Assembly (NCBI GenBank): GCA_964551965.1
Contig: CAZKFB010000002.1
Span: 3,629 to 67,628 of the forward strand
Length of the DNA stretch: 64,000 bases
DNA from: CAG-582 sp964551965
GTDB taxonomy: Bacteria; Bacillota_I; Bacilli_A; RF39; UBA660
Reading direction: 5' to 3'
The position numbers and the translations under genes were made by a program. Below, piece after piece: positions 41,955 to 50,307 of the stretch. Position 1 is the first letter of the stretch. Every line of letters begins with the position of its first letter. The notes under the pieces were generated by a model. That model worked only from the letters and a program-made list of their open reading frames with translations. It had not been told where the DNA came from and ran no database searches.

Positions 41955-42476
41955 ATGAAAATAAGTGAAACAGAGAGAAAAGTATTAATTGTATGGTTAA
42001 TTATTGGTGTATTAATATTCATAGCAATAGTTTTAATTAATGTAAAACCCAAAACTAATGAATCGAAAAAACCTAATACTCAACCGGGGGAAAACCATGT
42101 AAGTGATCGTGTTCGTTACTATACCGTAAAAAATGCAATTAATAAGTATTATTCATATAAGAATGCATCAGATTATGATTCTGTACTTAAGATACTAGAT
42201 GCTTCTTATGTTGAAGAAAATCATATTGATGAAGATACTATTACCACATTTATAGGAGAATCTGATAGTCTTTTAACTTTTGATACTGGAGTTATGTGTT
42301 TAAAGAGTTATAATTCAGGTGTGTATGTTTATGTTGTTGAAGGTTATGAAGAAACAATGACTACCGGTGAGACAAAAAATAAAATGTATTATCAAGTTAC
42401 TTTAGATGGCAATACTTCATTATTTAGTTTACTTCCAATAAGTGAGAGTATTTATGGAGGTGTTTGCAATGAATAG
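41955..42476 (+). CDS. VirB8/TcpC-like single-pass membrane protein (first copy)
   Basis: The 173-residue protein has an N-terminal membrane anchor (about 10-29), a short Pro/Lys linker and an extracellular domain (about 55-173). The layout, with a helix then beta strands (RYYTVKNAINKYYSYKN, later YVYVVEGYEE), fits the NTF2-like fold of VirB8 or TcpC proteins, which bridge the channel and the outer parts of the system. It follows the wall hydrolase after 8 bp. The next gene, a similar protein, overlaps its end by 8 bp. The fold assignment is by shape, not by a strong motif. Confidence 0.6.
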   Translation: MKISETERKVLIVWLIIGVLIFIAIVLINVKPKTNESKKPNTQPGENHVSDRVRYYTVKNAINKYYSYKNASDYDSVLKILDASYVEENHIDEDTITTFIGESDSLLTFDTGVMCLKSYNSGVYVYVVEGYEETMTTGETKNKMYYQVTLDGNTSLFSLLPISESIYGGVCNE

Positions 42477-42972
42477 TTTTATCTCATCATTAAAAGAAAA
42501 TAAAAAGTTAGTAATAATTACATTGGTAGTTATTGCAATAGTTATTGGTGTTGCTATTTATAATAGTTTAAAACCAGAACCACAACACAATCCAGAAATA
42601 AATGAATATAACGAAGTACATTATATAAAGAAAAATTATCAAGTAAATGAATATAGTGTAGTTAATATTTCTGAATTAGATTTATTAAATGCATATTTAA
42701 AGAAATATATTAATTTATCAATTAATAAACCGGAAGAGGCATTTAATATGCTTTCTAAGGAATCTAAAGAATCATTCCATAATAGTGTGGATGAATATAA
42801 AGAATATGTAAATAGTATTACTTCTATTTATTCAAAAGATAATGAAGTAGTAAAATATCGTAAAGGAGAAGGAAGAAACAACACAGATATTGTTGATTCT
42901 GAAAGTAATAAATATACTATTAAAGAACATTCAACTTGGGATATAGAAATTACATTGAATGGAAAAGAGTAA
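42469..42972 (+). CDS. VirB8/TcpC-like single-pass membrane protein (second copy)
   Basis: The 167-residue protein has the same plan as its upstream neighbour: an anchor (about 14-34), then an extracellular domain with YLKKYINLSINKPEEAFNML followed by beta-rich sequence, consistent with an NTF2-like VirB8 fold. The start is ATG 42469, six bases after GGAGGTG, overlapping the upstream gene by 8 bp. GTG 42442 and ATG 42454 lie before that ribosome site. Two different VirB8-type proteins side by side may form a hetero-oligomer. Direct sequence identity between the two is low. Confidence 0.6.
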   Translation: MNSFISSLKENKKLVIITLVVIAIVIGVAIYNSLKPEPQHNPEINEYNEVHYIKKNYQVNEYSVVNISELDLLNAYLKKYINLSINKPEEAFNMLSKESKESFHNSVDEYKEYVNSITSIYSKDNEVVKYRKGEGRNNTDIVDSESNKYTIKEHSTWDIEITLNGKE

Positions 42973-43001
42973 AATAAAATTTTAGGGAAGAAGGTGATTT
43001 T

Positions 43002-44462
43002 ATGGGTGTAGCAAATATAGCAAGTAGTGCAGCTAGTGGAGCAGCTAGTTCAGCAGCATCACAAGCTACTTCATCGGTTGCATCAAATGCAGCAGCAAAA
43101 GGTGCAAGTGTTGGAGGATCATTACCATCATCAAGCATGCCTGCACTTAAAACTTCATCTCCTGCACCTATGAATGGTGGAGGACTCCCATCTAGTTCGC
43201 CATCTAACGGATCTCATTCTTCTTTACCAGATATTGAAGAGAAATCTTCAAGTGTTGAAAAAGATACGCATTCTAATGTGGATAGAGAAACTAATTCAGG
43301 ACAAAGTGAGATAGAACAAGAAAATTCTCCTTCTACGGAAGAAAATGTACCTGAAGAGACTACTGATTCGAAAGAAAATTCTAAAGAGAAAAAATCACAA
43401 GATATTGATGATGGAAAATATCATGCTAAAGATAATCAAGAAGTCGGTCCAGGACAAAAGATAGATGAGGATGGCAATGTCGTTGATACTGGAAACAAAA
43501 AATTTACTAAAGCCTTAGCTGTTGGAGCAGCTACCTATTTTGGGGGAGCCGAAGGTGGAGAGACTGCCAATGCTCTAGCTAAGACAGATGCCGGAAACAA
43601 ATTAACGGGTGTTGTTGCCGATCAAATGGATAAATCAGTTGCCGGTAAGATAACGGAAGATTTAGGTGATTCGGGAGCAGCAGACGCTATTTTAGATACT
43701 GCCGATACCGTAAGTGCAGCTAAAAGTGGAGATGTTAAAGGAGCTTTAAAATCAGGGAAGAGTGCTATAAAAAATCTTGGTAAGACTATTAAGCACTATG
43801 CTCTTATCATTGGTCTATCTCTACTTGTAGTCTTGGGACCAATTATTATGGTTGGAGTTGTAATTGCTGCAGTATGTGGACCAGTACTTGGTGGATTTAT
43901 GGATGTTACAAGTGCATTCGGTGAATTTGTCGATGATGTTGGAGACTTTTTTACTGGTGAAAATGATATTACTGGTACCACCGGGGGAGATAATTTAGAA
44001 GAAATAATGCAAAATGCTGATCAAATAGTAGCTGAAGTTCCTGACTATTCATCACTTACAGATGTTCAACAAGGAATTGTTGCAGCAGCAGCAGCCGGAG
44101 TAGCATCAGGTAGACCATATAGTTATGGAGGAAAACCAACAGGGCCTGGATTAAGCGGAATACCAACGACAGGAATAGATTGTTCGGGATTTGTAGGTTG
44201 GTCAATTTGGACAGCAACCAATAAAAAACCTGGAGCACTCGGAACTTCAACAATGGTAGCCAATATAGGTACTATTTTTGAAGAAATACCAGAAAGTGAA
44301 CTAAAACCTGGCGATATTGGATTAAAACATAAAAATTCAGGATCAAATCATACTGGAATATATGCAGGAAATGGAATGTGGCTTCATGCGGCAAATTCTA
44401 CTTCCGGTTTAATTAAAAGCAATTATAAAAGCTTTACTGTATATTTAAGATATGTAGGTTAA
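43002..44462 (+). CDS. T4SS-associated NlpC/P60 peptidoglycan endopeptidase, membrane-anchored
   Basis: The 486-residue protein has a low-complexity N-terminal half: an Ala/Ser block (about 4-45), a Ser/Pro/Asn part and an acidic part. A Gly/Ala-rich helical part follows, then one or two transmembrane segments (about 266-296) and a C-terminal NlpC/P60 domain (about 355-486). Catalytic residues are visible as Cys394 in GIDCSGF, His450 in NHTGIYAG and a polar third residue near WLHAANS. It would cut peptide stems in the cell wall. It follows the VirB8-like pair and is the second wall hydrolase of the locus. ATG 43002 follows AAGGTGAT. Confidence 0.85.
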   Translation: MGVANIASSAASGAASSAASQATSSVASNAAAKGASVGGSLPSSSMPALKTSSPAPMNGGGLPSSSPSNGSHSSLPDIEEKSSSVEKDTHSNVDRETNSGQSEIEQENSPSTEENVPEETTDSKENSKEKKSQDIDDGKYHAKDNQEVGPGQKIDEDGNVVDTGNKKFTKALAVGAATYFGGAEGGETANALAKTDAGNKLTGVVADQMDKSVAGKITEDLGDSGAADAILDTADTVSAAKSGDVKGALKSGKSAIKNLGKTIKHYALIIGLSLLVVLGPIIMVGVVIAAVCGPVLGGFMDVTSAFGEFVDDVGDFFTGENDITGTTGGDNLEEIMQNADQIVAEVPDYSSLTDVQQGIVAAAAAGVASGRPYSYGGKPTGPGLSGIPTTGIDCSGFVGWSIWTATNKKPGALGTSTMVANIGTIFEEIPESELKPGDIGLKHKNSGSNHTGIYAGNGMWLHAANSTSGLIKSNYKSFTVYLRYVG

Positions 44463-44474
44463 GGAGGATTATAA

Positions 44475-45185
44475 ATGAAAAAAGTGTTAGTTTTAATAAC
44501 CATTTTTGTTTTAACATTCTCATTTAATGTATTTGCTATGGATTTTAAAACAGTAAATGTTACAGCAACTTTTTCTGAAGAAATTGATTTTGCTGATATA
44601 GAAAAAGTTAAATTAATAATTTTCGGTGAGGGTATAGATTATGTCGATGATGCAGCATCAGTATTAAATATCATCGATTTAACAAAAGATAATAATTATA
44701 CCAAATCGATAAACGATACTAAAATAACCGATCAAAGTAATTTATTTGCTATGGTAGATAAAGATAGATATGGGGTATATAATTGTGATATATTATTAGA
44801 TACTAGTCTTATCGATACAGCAAATATTACTATTCAAATAAGTAAAAACAATTTTCCTAAAAATGAATTTTCACAAATACCTTCAGACATTATCGATAGA
44901 ATAATTGGAAAAAGTACGACAAATAATAATTCGGGAAATACAAATGGTAATAGTGGAGATAATAATAGTGAAGACAATGAAGTAACTGTTGGAACAACGA
45001 CAACTAAACCAACAACGACAACAAATGAAATAATTTATCGAGAAGAATTGAAAAAAAGAGAAAAAGAAGAACAAGATAAAAAGAAAAATAATATTGTATC
45101 TATTGTACTTTATGTTATTATAGGTGCTATACTATTAATTGGTTTAGTATTTATAATGTATAAATTTATAATGGCTAATAAATAA
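44475..45185 (+). CDS. Exported, C-terminally anchored protein of the T4SS locus
   Basis: The 236-residue protein has a signal peptide (ends near NVFAMD), an extracellular beta-rich domain of about 125 residues, an Asn/Gly/Ser and Thr-rich linker (about 150-185, with GTTTTKPTTTTNE), a charged helical segment and a C-terminal membrane anchor (about 210-232). I do not recognise the domain. It sits between the NlpC/P60 hydrolase and the coupling protein, 13 bp after the former with AGGAGGA before its start. It could be the outward-facing component of the channel or an adhesin for target cells. That is inference. Confidence 0.6.
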   Translation: MKKVLVLITIFVLTFSFNVFAMDFKTVNVTATFSEEIDFADIEKVKLIIFGEGIDYVDDAASVLNIIDLTKDNNYTKSINDTKITDQSNLFAMVDKDRYGVYNCDILLDTSLIDTANITIQISKNNFPKNEFSQIPSDIIDRIIGKSTTNNNSGNTNGNSGDNNSEDNEVTVGTTTTKPTTTTNEIIYREELKKREKEEQDKKKNNIVSIVLYVIIGAILLIGLVFIMYKFIMANK

Positions 45186-45240
45186 AGGTAGAAAAATTAC
45201 CATAATTATATTATAATAAATAAGAGAAGGAGGGGCTGCT

Positions 45241-48201
45241 ATGAAACTTAAAGTGTCACCAAAAGATTTGGCAATTTTTGGCGTGTTTTGCGTATTTTTA
45301 CTTTATTTTAGTGCAATAGCCGTCCTTAACGTTTTATCACTTATTAATGAAGGAACTTTCTATGGATTGAGTCCTTTTGAAGCTTTTACACCTAAATATA
45401 TATTTCCAACTTTATTATTATTCTTTTCTGTAATAATTGCTGTATTCTTTAGTGTTTCTTCATCTATTTTCTCAAGATCTAAGGGAATAGGTTTGTCATT
45501 GGGAGAAAAAGAAGAAAAAGGATATTCTCGTTGGCTAAAAGAAAAAGAGATGAAAAAAGCATACAAAGTATATAAAGTTGGTGTAAGGGATGTTGATGCA
45601 TCAGCAGCCGGAATAGTTTTAATAAATAATGGAAAAGATATGTGGGTCGATGATTCCGAGTTCCATACATTAGTTATAGGTATTACTGGATCAGGTAAAA
45701 CAACTGCAGTTGTTGATCCATTAATTTATAGTTTATGTAAGCATCGTGAGAGTATGATATTTACCGACCCTAAAGGTGAAATATATACAAACCATGCTGA
45801 ATTACTAAAGGCGCGTGGATATAATATTGTTGTTTTAAACTTCCGTGATCCGCAAATGGGTAATGCATGGAATCCATTAACTTTACCTTATCAATTGTAT
45901 CATGAAGGTAATGTTGATAAAGCAATTGAGTTAGTTGATGACGTTGCAAACAACATTGTTAAAGATGCCAAGGCTCAAGATCCTTTTTGGCAAAACTCTT
46001 CATCAGACTACTTTGCTGGTTGTACTTTAGGTCTTTTGGAAGATGCTAAACTTGAAGAAGTTAACTTAAATTCAATAAGTTTAATGACAACTGTTGGAGA
46101 AGAAAAGTTTGGTGCGGGCTCTACTTATATCAAAGAATATTTTGGTTTAAAGGGAGAACAATCAAGTGCTTATACTTTTGCAAGTAATACGATAAATTCA
46201 CCAACAGAAACAAAAGGTGGTATCCTTTCAACATTCCGTCAAAAGATACGTATTTTCTCATCACGTGAAAATCTATCTGAGATGTTATCTTATTCAGATT
46301 TTAATATGCGTGATATTGGTAAACAGCCAACAGCCGTATTCATGATAATTCATGATGAAAAGACAACGTATCATGCTTTAGCAACAATATTCATTAAACA
46401 ATGTTATGAAACATTAATATCTGTTGCTCAAGAAAATGGTGGTAAATTACCAGTAAGAACTAACTTTATACTTGATGAGTTTGCCAACATGCCACCTCTT
46501 AAAGACGTTACAACAATGGTTACTGCAGCTCGTTCAAGATTAATTAGATTTACATTTATTATTCAAAACTTTGCCCAATTAAACGATGTTTATGGTAAAG
46601 AAGATGCTGAAACAATTAGATCAAACTGTGGTAATTTAATATATCTTTTAACAACTGAGTTAGCTGCACTTGAAGAAATATCTAAATTGTGTGGAGAAGT
46701 AAAAGTTGATAAAGATAAAGATGATAAACGTGAGTCAAAACCATTAGTTACGGTATCAGACTTACAAAAAATGAAACTTAATGAAGTTATTATATTAAGA
46801 AGCCGTGTAAATCCATTTAAAACTCAGCTAGTACAAGCATTTAATGTTGACTGGGGAGATAAAGAATTTGGAAAAGCTCAATTTGTTGAAAGACAAAAGA
46901 AAGAGATTCAATACTTCGATGTTAAAGAATTTGTTAAAGTTCGTAAACGTAGTAAAATGGGAATCGATGATAAAGGAAATGGTGGCGGTTCAACTCCAAG
47001 CTTCTCATCATTGATGGGTGGTGGAATGCCTGGTGGAAATGGAATGCCTAATGGTATGCCAAAAATCCCAACTTTCGAAGAATTTATGGCAGCTAGAAAT
47101 AGTCAAAAGAAAGAAAACCCAAATCCATCACCAGCACCAACACCTCAAAAACCAGTTATGCCAACATTCGATGTTGATGACTTAGTAAAGAGAATTGATG
47201 CTAAGATTGCTGAATTGGAAGCTCAAGAAAAGGAAGAGGAAGCAAAGAAAAATGGAACTGCACCAGTTGAAAGTGCAATACCAACTCCAAGTATTCCGAC
47301 TCCAAATATTCCAATCCCAACAGCGCCAACTAGTCCAGTTCCTAATATTCCTGATGGAATTAATCCGGTTACTAGCCAAGTTACACCACCAATATCTAGT
47401 ATGCCTAATATTGAGGTTAATGCAAATGTTGAAAGCACACCAGCTAGTCCTGTAAGAGTTCAACCTGTTGATGTCGAAGAAATTAAAGCTGAACCTGTAC
47501 AACCAGGATTCAACCCATTTGCTGCTCCAGTAGAACCAAAGACTACTAATTTTGTAAATAAAGATATTATCGATGGAATAGATACAATAGAAACTTCTCC
47601 AATTAGTGCACCAAAGATTGAAAGTGTACCAAAAGAAGAACCAAAGCCTAACAATGGAGAAATAAATAATTTTAGAGATTTAATGAATAACGGAGCTCAA
47701 CCAATTAATAATATGGTGCCTCCATCAACTACTATAAATCAACAAACTCCTGTTGCTCCAGTGAGTCAAATGCCAGAGCCAGGTACAATGAATCAAGTAG
47801 CTCCTGTTAATCCAGTAAATCTAGTATCTCAAGGCGCACCAGTAACTCCGGTAGTTCCCGTTGCACCTACAGTACCTGAGACAATCATTGATATTCCAAT
47901 TGAACCGGAATTATCAGGAATAGTTGATCCAACAACACAACCAATTAAGAATAGTGTTTCACAAATTAAACCTGAAACACCTATTAATGTACCAACGATT
48001 GATATTAATGCATCAAATACCCAGAATGTTGCACCTCAAAGTCCAATAAATACAGGAATACCAACACCATCCGTGCCTAATATTCCAAATAATGGACCAG
48101 TACAAGTACAAAATGGATTACAACAACAAAACACTAGTGCACCAGTTATACAAAATGTACAAAATGAAGAATTCTTTGATGATTTCTTTGATAATGATTA
48201 A
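45241..48201 (+). CDS. VirD4/TrsK-type coupling ATPase with long Pro-rich C-terminal tail
   Basis: The 986-residue coupling protein recruits substrates to the secretion channel. It has two N-terminal membrane segments (about 10-32 and 50-75), Walker A GITGSGKTT (147-155), FTDPKGEIY, NAWNPLTLPYQ, and Walker B in FILDEFANMPPL (409-420), then TAARSRLIRFTFIIQNFAQL, all typical of VirD4/TraG. After about residue 575 a region of some 410 residues follows that is Pro/Asn/Val-rich, of low complexity, and ends in acidic FFDDFFDND. This tail is far longer than in plasmid TrsK proteins and may bind substrates or partners. It is the last gene of the locus before a terminator. Confidence 0.92.
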   Translation: MKLKVSPKDLAIFGVFCVFLLYFSAIAVLNVLSLINEGTFYGLSPFEAFTPKYIFPTLLLFFSVIIAVFFSVSSSIFSRSKGIGLSLGEKEEKGYSRWLKEKEMKKAYKVYKVGVRDVDASAAGIVLINNGKDMWVDDSEFHTLVIGITGSGKTTAVVDPLIYSLCKHRESMIFTDPKGEIYTNHAELLKARGYNIVVLNFRDPQMGNAWNPLTLPYQLYHEGNVDKAIELVDDVANNIVKDAKAQDPFWQNSSSDYFAGCTLGLLEDAKLEEVNLNSISLMTTVGEEKFGAGSTYIKEYFGLKGEQSSAYTFASNTINSPTETKGGILSTFRQKIRIFSSRENLSEMLSYSDFNMRDIGKQPTAVFMIIHDEKTTYHALATIFIKQCYETLISVAQENGGKLPVRTNFILDEFANMPPLKDVTTMVTAARSRLIRFTFIIQNFAQLNDVYGKEDAETIRSNCGNLIYLLTTELAALEEISKLCGEVKVDKDKDDKRESKPLVTVSDLQKMKLNEVIILRSRVNPFKTQLVQAFNVDWGDKEFGKAQFVERQKKEIQYFDVKEFVKVRKRSKMGIDDKGNGGGSTPSFSSLMGGGMPGGNGMPNGMPKIPTFEEFMAARNSQKKENPNPSPAPTPQKPVMPTFDVDDLVKRIDAKIAELEAQEKEEEAKKNGTAPVESAIPTPSIPTPNIPIPTAPTSPVPNIPDGINPVTSQVTPPISSMPNIEVNANVESTPASPVRVQPVDVEEIKAEPVQPGFNPFAAPVEPKTTNFVNKDIIDGIDTIETSPISAPKIESVPKEEPKPNNGEINNFRDLMNNGAQPINNMVPPSTTINQQTPVAPVSQMPEPGTMNQVAPVNPVNLVSQGAPVTPVVPVAPTVPETIIDIPIEPELSGIVDPTTQPIKNSVSQIKPETPINVPTIDINASNTQNVAPQSPINTGIPTPSVPNIPNNGPVQVQNGLQQQNTSAPVIQNVQNEEFFDDFFDND

Positions 48202-48226
48202 AACAAGTTTTAAACTTGTTTTTTTT
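48201..48226 (+). terminator. Rho-independent terminator closing the T4SS locus
   Basis: The 10-bp stem AAACAAGTTT (48201-48210) pairs with AAACTTGTTT (48212-48221), with T residues to 48226. It is the first clear terminator since 33549. Confidence 0.75.
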
Positions 48227-48282
48227 ATATTGATATGTGCTTTCATAATAGACAAATACTAAATAAATACATAATATACAAT

Positions 48283-48495
48283 ATGAAAAGGATGAAAAAA
48301 ACAGATTATAACGGCAATGGTATATACATAGACCTTGATATAGAATACATTCCTTATCAGAAATTAATATATGAACCTAATAAGTATTTAAGTAGATCAC
48401 ATAAATATTATTTTTACTGTAAACATGGAATAAAAAGTAAAGAAGTAGTTATGTCTCTAACAGAGCAAGGTTATGATGTAACCCAACTAATTTAA
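48283..48495 (+). CDS. Short rhodanese-like protein
   Basis: The 70-residue protein resembles the C-terminal half of a rhodanese domain. YYFYCKHGIKSKEVVMSLTE carries the active-site Cys with its loop (CKHGIKS), followed by QGYDVTQLI, which matches the usual helix and strand after the active loop. Full rhodanese domains have about 100 residues, so this one is shortened at the N-terminus. The start is uncertain: ATG 48283 and ATG 48292 are both possible, and an upstream ATG at 48235 lies very near the T4SS terminator. No clear ribosome site exists. Sulfur or persulfide transfer is the family activity. Confidence 0.6.
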   Translation: MKRMKKTDYNGNGIYIDLDIEYIPYQKLIYEPNKYLSRSHKYYFYCKHGIKSKEVVMSLTEQGYDVTQLI

Positions 48496-48521
48496 CACTT
48501 TTATAATTTACTTTTATAGGG

Positions 48522-48527
48522 TATAAT
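48522..48527 (+). promoter_or_regulatory. -10 element giving a very short leader for the DedA-type gene
   Basis: TATAAT ends 15 bp before ATG 48543, so transcription should begin near 48534, only about nine bases before the start codon. No ribosome site is present there. Confidence 0.5.
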
Positions 48528-48542
48528 ATAAATGTGATTAAA

Positions 48543-49157
48543 ATGGAAATTATATTAGTAAACATCCAAGAGATATTAGAAAATATTGATGCATTAACCG
48601 GAACAGTATTATCGGGTTTAGGTATATGGGGAGCGTTACTTAGCTGCTTACTTATAGTAGTTGAGTCAATTCTTCCTGTTTTGCCGTTATGTGTATTCGT
48701 AACTCTTTTATTCTATACTTTTGGTAATATTGCTGGTTTTTTAATAAGTTGGATTTGTACATGCATTGGTTGCTTTTTATCATTTACTTTGTTTAGATCA
48801 AAAATAAAAGGGTGGTTTGAAAAGAAACTAGTAAATGGAAAAGTAAAAAAACAAATTAACCATATCATGTCTTATGTTGAAAATATTTCCTTGAGTGGAC
48901 TTGCTGTGTTAGTAGCAATTCCCTTTACACCAGCATTTGCTGTAAATATCGCGGCAGGATTATCAAATATGCCAAGAAAAAAGTTTATAATGGGAATACT
49001 AATTGGTAAAATATTTATGGTATATTTTTGGGGTTATATTGGTACGACATTGTTAGAAAGTATTACTCATCCAATCTATTTGCTTAGAATAGGTCTTTTA
49101 TTAGTACTTGCATATATAATAAGCAAAATGGCAAATAAATGGTTTAAGTTAGATTAG
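48543..49157 (+). CDS. DedA/TVP38 (SNARE-associated) family membrane protein
   Basis: The 204-residue membrane protein has about five hydrophobic segments and the family features: ESILPVLPLCVFVTLLFYTF in the first re-entrant region, GCFLSFTLFR, and VAIPFTPAFAVNIAAGLSNM in the second. DedA-type proteins move undecaprenyl phosphate or other lipids across the membrane, but the member-specific role cannot be read here. There is no Shine-Dalgarno site and the predicted leader is about nine bases. A GTG at 48534, in frame, would be the very 5' end of the transcript and could be a leaderless start. It is followed by rmuC after 8 bp. Confidence 0.8.
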   Translation: MEIILVNIQEILENIDALTGTVLSGLGIWGALLSCLLIVVESILPVLPLCVFVTLLFYTFGNIAGFLISWICTCIGCFLSFTLFRSKIKGWFEKKLVNGKVKKQINHIMSYVENISLSGLAVLVAIPFTPAFAVNIAAGLSNMPRKKFIMGILIGKIFMVYFWGYIGTTLLESITHPIYLLRIGLLLVLAYIISKMANKWFKLD

Positions 49158-49165
49158 GAGTATTT

Positions 49166-50251
49166 ATGGAGAATTATATAATTATTGGATTATTAATAGT
49201 AGCAATTATATTGCTTATTGTTAATTTATTTAAAAAAGAAAAACAAGATAATACAGAAATGGTTAAAAACCTAGGTGATTTTAAAAATGATATTACTAAA
49301 GAAGTATCATCATTTAAGTTTGATTTAACTAAAGAATTATCATCTAACTTTAATGTATTAAATGATAAAATGGAATATCGTTTATCCCAAATTAATGATA
49401 AAGTAAATGAAAAGATCGACCAAAACTTTGAGAAAACTAATAAGACATTTAATTCAGTTTTAGAAAGATTGACAAAGATTGATGAAGCCCAAAAGAATAT
49501 CGATGATTTATCGAAAGATATTATTTCCCTACAAAGTGTTTTAACGGATAAAAAGACGAGAGGTACTTTCGGAGAAGTTAATTTGAATTATATTCTTACT
49601 AGTATTTTTGGTGAAAAGAAAACAGTTTATGATATTCAACATAAATTACCTAATGGATACATAGCTGACTCGGTAATATTTGCTCCTGAACCTTTAGGAA
49701 ATATCTGTATTGATTCGAAATTTCCTTTAGAAAATTATGAAAAAATGACGGATAAGACACTTGATAAGAGGGAGAGGGAATTAGCAGAAAAACTATTTAA
49801 AGCCGATGTTAAAAAACATATAGATGCTATTGCTGATAAATATATAATCGATGGGGTAACAAGTGATGAAGCAATCATGTTCTTGCCAGCCGAAGCTATA
49901 TTTGCCGAAATTAATGCATATCAAACAGATTTATTAAAATATGCATATTCAAGAAAGGTTTGGATTTGTGGACCAACAACTTTAATGTCTACATTGTCAA
50001 CAATTAGTATGATCTTAAAGAATATTGAAAGAGATAAATATACTAAGATTATTCATGAAGAATTAAATAAACTCGGAATTGAATTTAAGCGTTATAAAGA
50101 ACGTTGGGATAAATTATCGAAGAGCATTGATAGTGTTTCTTCCGAGGTTAAAGATATTCATACGACAACTGATAAGATCAGTAAAAAGTTTGAGTCAATC
50201 AGTAGTGTAGATATCGATGCTTTGGACTATCATGAAGAAAATGAAGAATAA
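49166..50251 (+). CDS. rmuC: RmuC family DNA recombination protein
   Basis: The 361-residue protein has an N-terminal membrane anchor (about 4-22), a coiled-coil region (about 25-125) and the RmuC nuclease-like domain (about 130-320), with TRGTFGEVNLNYIL, DSVIFAPE, CIDSKFPLENYE and IMFLPAEAIFAEI. RmuC limits recombination at inverted repeats and shares a fold with endonucleases. ATG 49166 follows AGGAGTAT, 8 bp after the DedA-type gene, so both are probably co-transcribed. All usual segments are present and the length is slightly short because the coiled coil is short. Confidence 0.92.
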   Translation: MENYIIIGLLIVAIILLIVNLFKKEKQDNTEMVKNLGDFKNDITKEVSSFKFDLTKELSSNFNVLNDKMEYRLSQINDKVNEKIDQNFEKTNKTFNSVLERLTKIDEAQKNIDDLSKDIISLQSVLTDKKTRGTFGEVNLNYILTSIFGEKKTVYDIQHKLPNGYIADSVIFAPEPLGNICIDSKFPLENYEKMTDKTLDKRERELAEKLFKADVKKHIDAIADKYIIDGVTSDEAIMFLPAEAIFAEINAYQTDLLKYAYSRKVWICGPTTLMSTLSTISMILKNIERDKYTKIIHEELNKLGIEFKRYKERWDKLSKSIDSVSSEVKDIHTTTDKISKKFESISSVDIDALDYHEENEE

Positions 50252-50307
50252 ATAACAATTGAATAATTATTATAAATGTATTAATATATTAGTAAGGAGT
50301 GTTAGTT

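Noticed and set aside
47182..47502. Overlapping frames on both strands in the VirD4 tail
   Set aside because: They arise from low-complexity Pro/Asn codons, and none has a ribosome site or recognisable protein.
33600..48230. T4SS locus as a complete integrative conjugative element
   Set aside because: No relaxase, integrase, excisionase, or flanking direct repeats were found. Base composition and spacing look like the flanks.
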